A stretch of 64,000 bases of DNA from Micromussa lordhowensis (taxonomy: Eukaryota; Cnidaria; Anthozoa; Scleractinia; Lobophylliidae), in assembly GCA_964020085.1 (NCBI GenBank), contig CAXHUQ010001374.1:33342-97341 (forward strand). The letters are read 5' to 3'. This document shows, one piece after another, positions 39,731 through 53,846 of the stretch. A program made the translations under genes and the position numbers. Below the pieces are notes generated by a model, which was not told where the DNA came from, ran no database searches, and was given only the letters and a program-made list of their open reading frames with translations. Position 1 is the stretch's first letter, and every line of letters starts with the position of its first letter.

Positions 39731-42700
39731 CCCTGGCGCAAATGCCATCACCTCCTAATTACAATGCACTTAAAGTGCCAACATAGCACAACATTTTGCT
39801 GCAAACTGCGGCTCCCAAAGTGCCGGCAAAGCCGAGCTATGGCAAATTTGGCAAGGTCACCCTCATCGCGCGTTTTCTGAAGTTCTGCAAAGTTGCGACC
39901 AAGGGAAAGTTCTCCAAAAATAAGGCCAGAAAAAACACCTTGGCGCAAATGCCATCACCTCCTAATTACAATGCACTTAAAGTGCCAACATAGCACAACA
40001 TTTTGCTGCAAACCGCGGCTCCCAAAGTGCCGGCAAAGCCGAGCTATGGCAAATTTGGCAAGGTCACCCTCATCGCGCGTTTTCTGAAGTTCTGCAAAGT
40101 TGCGACCAAGGGAAAGTCCTCCAAAAACAAGGCCAGAAAAAACACCCTGGCGCAAATGCCATCACCTCCTAATTACAATGCACTTAAAGTGCCAACATAG
40201 CACAACATTTTGCTGCAAACCGCGGCTCCCAAAGTGCCGGCAAAGCCGAGCTATGGCAAATTTGGCAAGGTCACCCTCATCGCGCGTTTTCTGAAATCCT
40301 GCAAAGTTGCGACCAAGGGAAAGTCCTCCAAAAACAAGGCCAGAAAAAACACCCTGGCGCAAATGCCATCACCTCCTAATTACAATGCACTTAAAGTGCC
40401 AACATAGCACAACATTTTGCTGCAAACCGCGGCTCCCAAAGTGCCGGCAAAGCCGAGCCATGGCAAATTTGGCAAGGTCACCCTTATCGCGCGTTTTCTG
40501 AAGTTCTGCAAAGTTGCGACCAAGGGAAAGTCCTCCAAAAACAAGGCCAGAAAAAACACCCTGGCGCAAATGCCATCACCTCCTAATTACAATGCACTTA
40601 AAGTGCCAACATAGCACAACATTTTGCTGCAAACCGCGGCTCCCAAAGTGCCGGCAAAGCCGAGCTATGGCAAATTTGGCAAGGTCACCCTCATCGCGCG
40701 TTTTCTGAAGTTCTGCAAAGTTGCGACCAAGGGAAAGTCCTCCAAAAACAAGGCCAGAAAAAACACCCTGGCGCAAATGCCATCACCTCCTAATTACAAT
40801 GCACTTAAAGTGCCAACATAGCACAACATTTTGCTGCAAACCGCGGCTCCCAAAGTGCCGGCAAAGCCGAGCTATGGCAAATTTGGCAAGGTCACCCTCA
40901 TCGCGCGTTTTCTGAAGTTCTGCAAAGTTGCGACCAAGGGAAAGTCCTCCAAAAACAAGGCCAGAAAAAACACCCTGGCGCAAATGCCATCACCTCCTAA
41001 TTACAATGCACTTAAAGTGCCAACATAGCACAACATTTTGCTGCAAACCGCGGCTCCCAAAGTGCCGGCAAAGCCGAGCTATGGCAAATTTGGCAAGGTC
41101 ATCCTCATCGCGCGTTTTCTGAAATTCTGCAAAGTTGCGACCAAGGGAAAGTCCTCCAAAAACAAGGCCAGAAAAAACACCCTGGCGCAAATGCCATCAC
41201 CTCCTAATTACAATGCACTTAAAGTGCCAACATAGCACAACATTTTGCTGCAAACCGCGGCTCCCAAAGTGCCGGCAAAGTCGAGCTATGGCAAATTTGG
41301 CAAGGTCACCCTCATCGCGCGTTTTCTGAAGTTCTGCAAAGTTGCGACCAAGGGAAAGTCCTCCAAAAACAAGGCCAGAAAAAACACCCTGGCGCAAATG
41401 CCATCACCTCCTAATTACAATGCACTTAAAGTGCGAACATAGCACAACATTTTGCTGCAAACCGCAGCTCCCAAAGTGCCGGCAAAGCCGAGCTATGGCA
41501 AATTTGGCAAGGTCACCCTCATCGCGCGTTTTCTGAAATTCTGCAAAGTTGCGACCAAGGGAAAGTCCTCCAAAAACAAGGCCAGAAAAAACACCCTGGC
41601 GCAAATGCCATCACCTCCTAATTACAATGCACTTAAAGTGCCAACATAGCACAACATTTTGCTGCAAACCGCGGCTCCCAAAGTGCCGGCAAAGCCGAGC
41701 TATGGCAAATTTGGCAAGGGCACCCTTATCGCGCGTTTTCTGAAGTTCTGCAAAGTTGCGACCAAGGGAAACTCCTCCAAAAACAAGGCCAGAAAAAACA
41801 CCCTGGCGCAAATGCCATCACCTCCTAATTACAATGCACTTAAAGTGCTAACATAGCACAACATTTTGCTGCAAACCGCGGCTCCCAAAGTGCCGGCAAA
41901 GCCGAGCTATGGCAAATTTGGCAAGGTCATCCTCATCGCGCGTTTTCTGAAGTTCTGCAAAGTTGCGACCAAGGGAAAGTCCTCCAAAAACAAGGCCAGA
42001 AAAAACACCCTGTCGCAAATGCCATCACCTCCTAATTACAATGCACTTAAAGTGCCAACATAGCACAACATTTTGCTGCAAACCGCGGCTCCCAAAGTGC
42101 CGGCAAAGCCGAGCTATGGCAAATTTGGCAAGGTCACCCTCATCGCGCGTTTTCTGAAATTCTGCAAAGTTGCGACCAAGGGAAAGTCCTCCAAAAACAA
42201 GGCCAGAAAAAACACCCTGGCGCAAATGCCATCACCTCCTAATTACAATGCACTTAAAGTGCCAACATAGCACAACATTTTGCTGCAAACCGCGGCTCCC
42301 AAAGTGCCGGCAAAGCCGAGCTATGGCAAATTTGGCAAGGTCACCCTCATCGCGCGTTTTCTGAAGTTCTGCAAAGTTGCGACCAAGGGAAAGTCCTCCA
42401 AAAACAAGGCCAGAAAAAACACCCTGTCGCAAATGCCATCACCTCCTAATTACAATGCACTTAAAGTGCCAACATAGCACAACATTTTGCTGCAAACCGC
42501 GGCTCCCAAAGTGCCGGCAAAGCCGAGCTATGGCAAATTTGGCAAGGTCACCCTCATCGCGCGTTTTCTGAAGTTCTGCAAAGTTGCGACCAAGGGAAAG
42601 TCCTCCAAAAACAAGGCCAAAAAAAACACCCTGGCGCAAATGCCATCACCTCCTAATTACAATGCACTTAAAGTGCCAACATAGCACAACATTTTGCTGC

Positions 42701-45700
42701 AAACCGCGGCTCCCAAAGTGCCGGCAAAGCCGAGCTATGGCAAATTTTGCAAGGTCACCCTCATCGCGCGTTTTCTGAAATTCTGCAAAGTTGCGACCAA
42801 GGGAAAGTCCTCCAAAAACAAGGCCAGAAAAAACACCCTGGCGCAAATGCCATCACCTCCTAATTACAATGCACTTAAAGTGCCAACATAGCACAACATT
42901 TTGCTGCAAACCGCGGCTCCCAAAGTGCCGGCAAAGCCGAGCTATGGCAAATTTGGCAAGGTCACCCTCATCGCGCGTTTTCTGAAATTCTGCAAAGTTG
43001 CGACCAAGGGAAAGTCCTCCAAAAACAAGGCCAGAAAAAACACCCTGGCGCAAATGCCATCACCTCCTAATTACAATGCACTTAAAGTGCCAACATAGCA
43101 CAACATTTTGCTGCAAACCGCGGCTCCCAAAGTGCCGGCAAAGCCGAGCTATGGCAAATTTGGCAAGGTCACCCTCATCGCGCGTTTTCTGAAATTCTGC
43201 AAAGTTGCGGCCAAGGGAAAGTCCTCCAAAAACAAGGCCAGAAAAAACACCCTGGCGCAAATGCCATCACCTCCTAATTACAATGCACTTAAAGTGCCAA
43301 CATAGCACAACATTTTGCTGCAAACCGCGGCTCCCAAAGTGCCGGCAAAGCCGAGCTATGGCAAATTTGGCAAGGTCACCCTCATCGCGCGTTTTCTGAA
43401 GTTCTGCAAAGTTGCGACCAAGGGAAAGTCCTCCAAAAACAAGGCCAGAAAAAACACCCTGGCGCAAATGTCATCACCTCCTAATTACAATGCACTTAAA
43501 GTGCCAACATAGCACAACATTTTGCTTCAAACCGCGGCTCCCAAAGTGCCGGCAAAGCCGAGCTATGGCAAATTTGGCAAGGTCACCCTCATCGCGCGTT
43601 TTCTGAAGTTCTGCAAAGTTGCGACCAAGGGAAAGTCCTCCAAAAACAAGGCCAGAAAAAACACCCTGTCGCAAATGCCATCACCTCCTAATTACAATGC
43701 ACTTAAAGTGCCAACATAGCACAACATTTTGCTGCAAACCGCGGCTCCCAAAGTGCCGGCAAAGCCGAGCTATGGCAAATTTGGCAAGGTCACCCTCATC
43801 GCGCGTTTACTGAAATTCTGCAAAGTTGCGACCAAGGGAAAGTCCTCCAAAAACAAGGCCAGAAAAAACACCCTGGCGCAAATGCCATCACCTCCTAATT
43901 ACAATGCACTTAAAGTGCCAACATAGCACAACATTTTGCTGCAAACCGCGGCTCCCAAAGTGCCGGCAAAGCCGAGCTATGGCAAATTTGGCAAGGTCAC
44001 CCTCATCGCGCGTTTTCTGAAGTTCTGCAAAGTTGCGACCAAGGGAAAGTCCTCCAAAAACAAGGCCAGAAAAAACACCCTGGCGCAAATGCCATCACCT
44101 CCTAATTACAATGCACTTAAAGTGCCAACATAGCACAACATTTTGCTGCAAACCGCGGCTCCCAAAGTGCCGGCAAAGCCGAGCTATGGCAAATTTGGCA
44201 AGGTCACCCTTATCGCGCGTTTTCTGAAGTTCTGCAAAGTTGCGACCAAGGGAAAGTCCTCCAAAAACAAGGCCAGAAAAAACACCCTGGCGCAAATGCC
44301 ATCACCTCCTAATTACAATGCACTTAAAGTGCCAACATAGCACAACATTTTGCTGCAAACCGCGGCTCCCAAAGTGCCGGCAAAGCCGAGCTATGGCAAA
44401 TTTGGCAAGGTCACCCTCATCGCGCGTTTTCTGAAATTCTGCAAAGTTGCGACCAAGGGAAAGTCCTCCAAAAACAAGGCCAGAAAAAACACCCTGGCGC
44501 AAATGCCATCACCTCCTAATTACAATGCACTTAAAGTGCCAACATAGCACAACATTTTGCTGCAAACCGCGGCTCCCAAAGTGCCGGCAAAGCCGAGCTA
44601 TGGCAAATTTGGCAAGGTCACCCTCATCGCGCGTTTTCTGAAGTTCTGCAAAGTTGCGACCAAGGGAAAGTCCTCCAAAAACAAGGCCAGAAAAAACACC
44701 CTGGCGCAAATGCCATCACCTCCTAATTACAATGCACTTAAAGTGCCAACATAGCACAACATTTTGCTGCAAACCGCGGCTCCCAAAGTGCCGGCAAAGC
44801 CGAGCTATGGCAAATTTGGCAAGGTCACCCTTATCGCGCGTTTTCTGAAGTTCTGCAAAGTTGCGACCAAGGGAAAGTCCTCCAAAAACAAGGCCAGAAA
44901 AAACACCCTGGCGCAAATGCCATCACCTCCTAATTACAATGCACTTAAAGTGCCAACATAGCACAACATTTTGCTGCAAACCGCGGCTCCCAAAGTGCCG
45001 GCAAAGCCGAGCTATGGCAAATTTGGCAAGGTCACCCTCATCGCGCGTTTTCTGAAATTCTGCAAAGTTGCGACCAAGGGAAAGTCCTCCAAAAACAAGG
45101 CCAGAAAAAACACCCTGGCGCAAATGCCATCACCTCCTAATTACAATGCACTTAAAGTGCCAACATAGCACAACATTTTGCTGCAAACCGCGGCTCCCAA
45201 AGTGCCGGCAAAGCCGAGCTATGGCAAATTTGGCAAGGTCACCCTTATCGCGCGTTTTCTGAAGTTCTGCAAAGTTGCGACCAAGGGAAAGTCCTCCAAA
45301 AACAAGGCCAGAAAAAACACCCTGGCGCAAATGCCATCACCTCCTAATTACAATGCACTTAAAGTGCCAACATAGCACAACATTTTGCTGCAAACCGCGG
45401 CTCCCAAAGTGCCGGCAAAGCCGAGCTATGGCAAATTTGGCAAGGGCACCCTCATCGCGCGTTTTCTGAAGTTCTGCAAAGTTGCGACCAAGGGAAAGTC
45501 CTCCAAAAACAAGGCCAGAAAAAAAACCCTGGCGCAAATGCCATCACCTCCTAATTACAATGCGCTTAAAGTGCCAACATAGCACAACATTTTGCTGCAA
45601 ACCGCGGCTCCCAAAGTGCCGGCAAAGCCGAGCTATGGCAAATTTGGCAAGGTCATCCTCATCGCGCGTTTTCTGAAGTTCTGCAAAGTTGCGACCAAGG

Positions 45701-48700
45701 GAAAGTCCTCCAAAAACAAGGCCAGAAAAAACACCCTGTCGCAAATGCCATCACCTCCTAATTACAATGCACTTAAAGTGTCAACATAGCACAACATTTT
45801 GCTGCAAACCGCGGCTCCCAAAGTGCCGGCAAAGTCGAGCTATGGCAAATTTGGCAAGGTCACCCTCATCGCGCGTTTTCTGAAGTTCTGCAAAGTTGCG
45901 ACCAAGGGAAAGTCCTCCAAAAACAAGGCCAGAAAAAACACCCTGGCGCAAATGTCATCACCTCCTAATTACAATGCACTTAAAGTGCCAACATAGCACA
46001 ACATTTTGCTGCAAACCGCAGCTCCCAAAGTGCCGGCAAAGCCGAGCTATGGCAAATTTGGCAAGGTCACCCTCATCGCGCGTTTTCTGAAGTTCTGCAA
46101 AGTTGCGACCAAGGGAAAGTCCTCCAAAAACAAGGCCAGAAAAAACACCCTGTCGCAAATGCCATCACCTCCTAATTACAATGCACTTAAAGTGCCAACA
46201 TAGCACAACATTTTGCTGCAAACCGCAGCTCCCAAAGTGCCGGCAAAGCCGAGCTATGGCAAATTTGGCAAGGTCACCCTCATCGCGCGTTTTCTGAAAT
46301 TCTGCAAAGTTTCGACCAAGGGAAAGTCCTCCAAAAACAAGGCCAGAAAAAACACCCTGGCGCAAATGCCATCACCTCCTAATTACAATGCACTTAAAGT
46401 GCCAACATAGCACAACATTTTGCTGCAAACCGCGGCTCCCAAAGTGCCGGCAAAGCCGAGCTATGGCAAATTTGGCAAGGTCACCCTTATCGCGCGTTTT
46501 CTGAAGTTCTGCAAAGTTGCGACCAAGGGAAAGTCCTCCAAAAACAAGGCCAGAAAAAACACCCTGGCGCAAATGCCATCACCTCCTAATTACAATGCAC
46601 TTAAAGTGCCAACATAGCACAACATTTTGCTGCAAACCGCGGCTCCCAAAGTGCCGGCAAAGCCGAGCTATGGCAAATTTGGCAAGGTCACCCTCATCGC
46701 GCGTTTTCTGAAATTCTGCAAAGTTGCGACCAAGCGAAAGTCCTCCAAAAACAAGGCCAGAAAAAACACCCTGGCGCAAATGCCATCACCTCCTAATTAC
46801 AATGCACTTAAAGTGCCAACATAGCACAACATTTTGCTGCAAACCGCGGCTCCCAAAGTGCCGGCAAAGCCGAGCTATGGCAAATTTGGCAAGGTCACCC
46901 TTATCGCGCGTTTTCTGAAGTTCTGCAAAGTTGCGACCAAGGGAAAGTCCTCCAAAAGCAAGGCCAGAAAAAACACCCTGGCGCAAATGCCATCACCTCC
47001 TAATTACAATGCACTTAAAGTGCCAACATAGCACAACATTTTGCTGCAAACCGCGGCTCCCAAAGTGCCGGCAAAGCCGAGCTATGGCAAATTTGGCAAG
47101 GGCACCCTCATCGCGCGTTTTCTGAAGTTCTGCAAAGTTGCGACCAAGGGAAAGTCCTCCAAAAACAAGGCCAGAAAAAAAACCCTGGCGGAAATGCCAT
47201 CACCTCCTAATTACAATGCACTTAAAGTGCCAACATAGCACAACATTTTGCTGCAAACCGCGGCTCCCAAAGTGCCGGCAAAGCCGAGCTATGGCAAATT
47301 TGGCAAGGTCACCCTCATCGCGCGTTTTCTGAAGTTCTGCAAAGTTGCGACCAAGGGAAAGTCCTCCAAAAACAAGGCCAGAAAAAACACCCTGTCGCAA
47401 ATGCCATCACCTCCTAATTACAATGCACTTAAAGTGCCAACATAGCACAACATTTTGCTGCAAACCGCGGCTCCCAAAGTGCCGGCAAAGCCGAGCTATG
47501 GCAAATTTGGCAAGGTCACCCTCATCGCGCGTTTTCTGAAATTCTGCAAAGTTGCGACCAAAGGAAAGTCCTCCAAAAACAAGGCCAGAAAAAACACCCT
47601 GGCGCAAATGCCATCACCTCCTAATTACAATGCACTTAAAGTGCCAACATAGCACAACATTTTGCTGCAAACCGCGGCTCCCAAAGTGCCGGCAAAGCCG
47701 AGCTATGGCAAATTTGGCAAGGTCACCCTCATCGCGCGTTTTCTGAAGTTCTGCAAAGTTGCGACCAAGGGAAAGTCCTCCAAAAACAAGGCCAGAAAAA
47801 ACACCCTGGCGCAAATGCCATCACCTCCTAATTACAATGCACTTAAAGTGCCAACATAGCACAACATTTTGCTGCAAACCGCGGCTCCCAAAGTGCCGGC
47901 AAAGCCGAGCTATGGCAAATTTGGCAAGGTCACCCTCATCGCGCGTTTTCTGAAGTTCTGCAAAGTTTCGACCAAGGGAAAGTCCTCCAAAAACAAGGCC
48001 AGAAAAAACACCCTGGCGCAAATGCCATCACCTCCTAATTACAATGCACTTAAAGTGCCAACATAGCACAACATTTTGCTGCAAACCGCGGCTCCCAAAG
48101 TGCCGGCAAAGCCGAGCTATGGCAAATTTGGCAAGGTCACCCTCATCGCGCGTTTTCTGAAATTCTGCAAAGTTGCGACCAAGGGAAAGTCCTCCAAAAA
48201 CAAGGCCAGAAAAAACACCCTGGCGCAAATGCCATCACCTCCTAATTACAATGCACTTAAAGTGCCAACATAGCACAACATTTTGCTGCAAACCGCGGCT
48301 CCCAAAGTGCCGGCAAAGCCGAGCTATGGCAAATTTGGCAAGGTCACCCTTATCGCGCGTTTTCTGAAGTTCTGCAAAGTTGCGACCAAGGGAAAGTCCT
48401 CCAAAAACAAGGCCAGAAAAAACACCCTGGCGCAAATGCCATCACCTCCTAATTACAATGCACTTAAAGTGCCAACATAGCACAACATTTTGCTGCAAAC
48501 CGCGGCTCCCAAAGTGCCGGCAAAGCCGAGCTATGGCAAATTTGGCAAGGGCACCCTCATCGCGCGTTTTCTGAAGTTCTGCAAAGTTGCGACCAAGGGA
48601 AAGTCCTCCAAAAACAAGGCCAGAAAAAAAACCCTGGCGCAAATGCCATCACCTCCTAATTACAATGCACTTAAAGTGCCAACATAGCACAACATTTTGC

Positions 48701-51700
48701 TGCAAACCGCGGCTCCCAAAGTGCCGGCAAAGCCGAGCTATGGCAAATTTGGCAAGGTCACCCTCATCGCGCGTTTTCTGAAGTTCTGCAAAGTTGCGAC
48801 CAAGGGAAAGTCCTCCAAAAACAAGGCCAGAAAAAACACCCTGTCGCAAATGCCATCACCTCCTAATTACAATGCACTTAAAGTGCCAACATAGCACAAC
48901 ATTTTGCTGCAAACCGCGGCTCCCAAAGTGCCGGCAAAGCCGAGCTATGGCAAATTTGGCAAGGTCACCCTCATCGCGCGTTTTCTGAAATTCTGCAAAG
49001 TTGCGACCAAAGGAAAGTCCTTCAAAAACAAGGCCAGAAAAAACACCCTGGCGCAAATGCCATCACCTCCTAATTACAATGCACTTGAAGTGCCAACATA
49101 GCACAACATTTTGCTGCAAACCGCGGCTCCCAAAGTGCCGGCAAAGCCGAGCTATGGCAAATTTGGCAAGGTCACCCTCATCGCGCGTTTTCTGAAGTTC
49201 TGCAAAGTTGCGACCAAGGGAAAGTCCTCCAAAAACAAGGCCAGAAAAAACACCCTGGCGCAAATGCCATCACCTCCTAATTACAATGCACTTAAAGTGC
49301 CAACATAGCACAACATTTTGCTGCAAACCGCGGCTCCCAAAGTGCCGGCAAAGCCGAGCTATGGCAAATTTGGCAAGGTCACCCTCATCGCGCGTTTTCT
49401 GAAGTTCTGCAAAGTTTCGACCAAGGGAAAGTCCTCTAAAAACAAGGCCAGAAAAAACACCCTGGCGCAAATGCCATCACCTCCTAATTACAATGCACTT
49501 AAAGTGCCAACATAGCACAACATTTTGCTGCAAACCGCGGCTCCCAAAGTGCCGGCAAAGCCGAGCTATGGCAAATTTGGCAAGGTCATCCTCATCGCGC
49601 GTTTTCTGAAGTTCTGCAAAGTTGCGACCAAGGGAAAGTCCTCCAAAAACAAGGCCAGAAAAAACACCCCGTCGCAAATGCCATCACCTTCTAATTACAA
49701 TGCACTTAAAGTGCCAACATAGCACAACATTTTGCTGCAAACCGCGGCTCCCAAAGTGCCGGCAAAGCCGAGCTATGGCAAATTTGGCAAGGTCACCCTC
49801 ATCGCGCGTTTTCTGAAGTTCTGCAAAGTTGCGACCAAGGGAAAGTCCTCCAAAAACAAGGCCAGAAAAAACACCCTGGCGCAAATGCCATCACCTCCTA
49901 ATTACAATGCACTTAAAGTGCCAACATAGCACAACATTTTGCTGCAAACCGCGGCTCCCAAAGTGCCGGCAAAGCCGAGCTATGGCAAATTTGGCAAGGT
50001 CACCCTCATCGCGCGTTTTCTGAAATTCTGCAAAGTTGCGACCAAGGGAAAGTCCTCCAAAAACAAAGCGAGAAAAAACACCCTGGCGCAAATGCCATCA
50101 CCTCCTAATTACAATGCACTTAAAGTGCCAACATAGCACAACATTTTGCTGCAAACCGCGGCTCCCAAAGTGCCGGCAAAGCCGAGCTATGGCAAATTTG
50201 GCAAGGTCATCCTCACCGCGCGTTTTCTGAAGTTCTGCAAAGTTGCGACCAAGGGAAAGTCCTCCAAAAACAAGGCCAGAAAAAACACCCTGTCGCAAAT
50301 GCCATCACCTCCTAATTACAATGCACTTAAAGTGCCAACATAGCACAACATTTTGCTGCAAACCGCGGCTCCCAAAGTGCCGGCAAAGCCGAGCTATGGC
50401 AAATTTGGCAAGGTCACCCTCATCGCGCGTTTTCTGAAGTTCTGCAAAGTTGCGACCAAGGGAAAGTCCTCCAAAAACAAGGCCAGAAAAAACACCCTGG
50501 CGCAAATGCCATCACCTCCTAATTACAATGCACTTAAAGTGCCAACATAGCACAACATTTTGCTGCAAACTGCGGCTCCCAAAGTGCCGGCAAAGCCGAG
50601 CTATGGCAAATTTGGCAAGGTCACCCTCATCGCGCGTTTTCTGAAGTTCTGCAAAGTTGCGACCAAGGGAAAGTCCTCCAAAAACAAGGCCAGAAAAAAC
50701 ACCCTGGCGCAAATGCCATCACCTCCTAATTACAATGCACTTAAAGTGCCAACATAGCACAACATTTTGCTGCAAACCGCGGCTCCCAAAGTGCCGGCAA
50801 AGCCGAGCTATGGCAAATTTGGCAAGGTCACCCTCATCGCGCGTTTTCTGAAGTTCTGCAAAGTTTCGACCAAGGGAAAGTCCTCTAAAAACAAGGCCAG
50901 AAAAAACACCCTGGCGCAAATGCCATCACCTCCTAATTACAATGCACTTAAAGTGCCAACATAGCACAACATTTTGCTGCAAACCGCGGCTCCCAAAGTG
51001 CCGGCAAAGCCGAGCTATGGCAAATTTGGCAAGGTCATCCTCATCGCGCGTTTTCTGAAGTTCTGCAAAGTTGCGACCAAGGGAAAGTCCTCCAAAAACA
51101 AGGCCAGAAAAAACACCCCGTCGCAAATGCCATCACCTTCTAATTACAATGCACTTAAAGTGCCAACATAGCACAACATTTTGCTGCAAACCGCGGCTCC
51201 CAAAGTGCCGGCAAAGCCGAGCTATGGCAAATTTGGCAAGGTCACCCTCATCGCGCGTTTTCTGAAGTTCTGCAAAGTTGCGACCAAGGGAAAGTCCTCC
51301 AAAAACAAGGCCAGAAAAAACACCCTGGCGCAAATGCCATCACCTCCTAATTACAATGCACTTAAAGTGCCAACATAGCACAACATTTTGCTGCAAACCG
51401 CGGCTCCCAAAGTGCCGGCAAAGCCGAGCTATGGCAAATTTGGCAAGGTCACCCTCATCGCGCGTTTTCTGAAATTCTGCAAAGTTGCGACCAAGGGAAA
51501 GTCCTCCAAAAACAAGGCCAGAAAAAACACCCTGGCGCAAATGCCATCACCTTCTAATTACAATGCACTTAAAGTGCCAACATAGCACAACATTTTGCTG
51601 CAAACCGCGGCTCCCAAAGTGCCGGCAAAGCCGAGCTATGGCAAATTTGGCAAGGTCACCCTCATCGCGCGTTTTCTGAAATTCTGCAAAGTTGCGACCA

Positions 51701-53640
51701 AGGGAAAGTCCTCCAAAAACAAGGCCAGAAAAAACACCCTGGCGCAAATGCCATCACCTCCTAATTACAATGCACTTAAAGTGCCAACATAGCACAACAT
51801 TTTGCTGCAAACCGCGGCTCCCAAAGTGCCGGCAAAGCCGAGCTATGGCAAATTTGGCAAGGTCACCCTCATCGCGCGTTTTCTGAAATTCTGCAAAGTT
51901 GCGACCAAGGGAAAGTCCTCCAAAAACAAGGCCAGAAAAAACACCCTGGCGCAAATGCCATCACCTCCTAATTACAATGCACTTAAAGGGCCAACATAGC
52001 ACAACATTTTGCTGCAAACCGCGGCTCCCAAAGTGCCGGCAAAGCCGAGCTATGGCAAATTTGGCAAGGTCACCCTCATCGCGCGTTTTCTGAAATTCTG
52101 CAAAGTTGCGACCAAGGGAAAGTCCTCCAAAAACAAGGCCAGAAAAAACACCCTGGCGCAAATGCCATCACCTCCTAATTACAATGCACTTAAAGTGCCA
52201 ACATAGCACAACATTTTGCTGCAAACCGCGGCTCCCAAAGTGCCGGCAAAGCCGAGCTATGGAAAATTTGGCAAGGTCACCCTCATCGCGCGTTTTCTGA
52301 AGTTCTGCAAAGTTGCGACCAAGGGAAAGTCCTCCAAAAACAAGGCCAGAAAAAAACACCCTGGCGCAAATGCCATCACCTCCTAATTACAATGCACTTA
52401 AAATGCCAACATAGCACAACATTTTGCTGCAAACCGCGGCTCCCAAAGTGCCGGCAAAGCCGAGCAATGGCAAATTTGGCAAGGTCACCCTCATCGCGCG
52501 TTTTCTGAAGTTCTGCAAAGTTGCGACCAAGGGAAAGTCCTCCAAAAACAAGGCCAGAAAAAACACCCTGGCGCAAATGCCATCACCTCCTAATTACAAT
52601 GCACTTAAAGTGCCAACATAGCACAACATTTTGCTGCAAACCGCGGCTCCCAAAGTGCCGGCAAAGCCGAGCTGTGGCAAATTTGGCAAGGTCACCCTCA
52701 TCGCGCGTTTTCTGAAATTCTGCAAAGTTGCGACCAAGGGAAAGTCCTCCAAAAACAAGGCCAGAAAAAACACCCTGGCGCAAATGCCATCACCTCCTAA
52801 TTACAATGCACTTAAAGTGCCAACATAGCACAACATTTTGCTGCAAACCGCGGCTCCCAAAGTGCCGGCAAAGCCGAGCTATGGCAAATTTGGCAAGGTC
52901 ACCCTCATCGCGCGTTTTCTGAAATTCTGCAAAGTTGCGACCAAGGGAAAGTCCTCCAAAAACAAGGCCAGAAAAAACACCCTGGCGCAAATGCCATCAC
53001 CTCCTAATTACAATGCACTTAAAGTGCCAACATAGCACAACATTTTGCTGCAAACCGCGGCTCCCAAAGTGCCGGCAAAGCCGAGCTATGGCAAATTTGG
53101 CAAGGTCACCCTCATCGTGCGTTTTCTGAAGTTCTGCAAAGTTGCGACCAATGGAAAGTCGTCCAAAAACAAGGCCAGAAAAAACACCCTGGCGCAAATG
53201 CCATCACCTCCTAATTACAATGCACTTAAAGTGCCAACATAGCACAACATTTTGCTGCAAACCGCGGCTCCCAAAGTGCCGGCAAAGCCGAGCTATGGCA
53301 AATTTGGCAAGGTCACCCTCATCGCGCGTTTTCTGAAGTTCTGCAAAGTTGCGACCAAGGGAAAGTCCTCCAAAAACAAGGCCAGAAAAAACACCCTGGC
53401 GCAAATGCCATCACCTCCTAATTACAATGCACTTAAAGTGCCAACATAGCACAACATTTTGCTGCAAACCGCGGCTCCCAAAGTGCCGGCAAAGCCGAGC
53501 TATGGCAAATTTGGCAAGGTCACCCTCATCGCGCGTTTTCTGAAGTTCTGCAAAGTTGCGACCAAGGGAAAGTCCTCCAAAAACAAGGCCAGAAAAAACA
53601 CCCTGGCGCAAATGCCATCACCTCCTAATTACAATGCACT
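39731..53640. repeat. Subfamily zone C: GAAGTTC monomers interleaved with GAAATTC
   Basis: From the monomer at about 39.8 kb onward a large share of units carry GAAGTTC where the type monomer has GAAATTC (unit positions 136-142). They are often combined with CCCTTATC for CCCTCATC, with CTGTCGC for CTGGCGC, or with GGTCATCC for GGTCACCC. The variant occurs only sporadically earlier (near 36569 and 37602) and twice in block 2. These linked markers build the 1,449-bp higher-order repeat. Confidence 0.75.
45385..51590. repeat. Higher-order repeat: 7-monomer, 1,449-bp period (preceded by an 8-monomer version)
   Basis: The AAAGTTTCGACC marker sits at 46306, 47962, 49411 and 50860, with intervals of 1,656, 1,449 and 1,449 bp. 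The GGCAAGGGCACC marker lies at 45439, 47095 and 48544 (1,656 and 1,449). GACCAAAGGAAAG occurs at 47558 and 49007, CCCCGTCGC plus CCTTCTAATT at about 49667 and 51116, and CCTCTAAAAAC at 49434 and 50883, each pair 1,449 bp apart. Linked markers at a common period identify a true multi-monomer amplification unit. The 8-monomer version differs from the 7-monomer one by one unit. An isolated GGCAAGGGCACC at 41712 suggests an earlier related segment. Confidence 0.9.
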
Positions 53641-53846
53641 TAAAGTGCCAACATAGCACAACATTTTGCTGCAAACCGCGGCTCCCAAAGTGCCGGCAAA
53701 GCCGAGCTATGGCAAATTTGGCAAGGTCACCCTCATCGCGCGTTTTCTGAAATTCTGCAAAGTTGCGACCAAGGGAAAGTCCTCCAAAAACAAGGCCAGA
53801 AAAAACACCCTGGCGCAAATGCCATCACCTCCTAATTACAATGCAC

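Noticed and set aside
46306..46325. CENP-B box in the AAAGTTTCGACC monomer variant
   Set aside because: TTCG and the following A fall in the right places, but the CGGG half of the box is GAAA here, and the type monomer lacks even TTCG.
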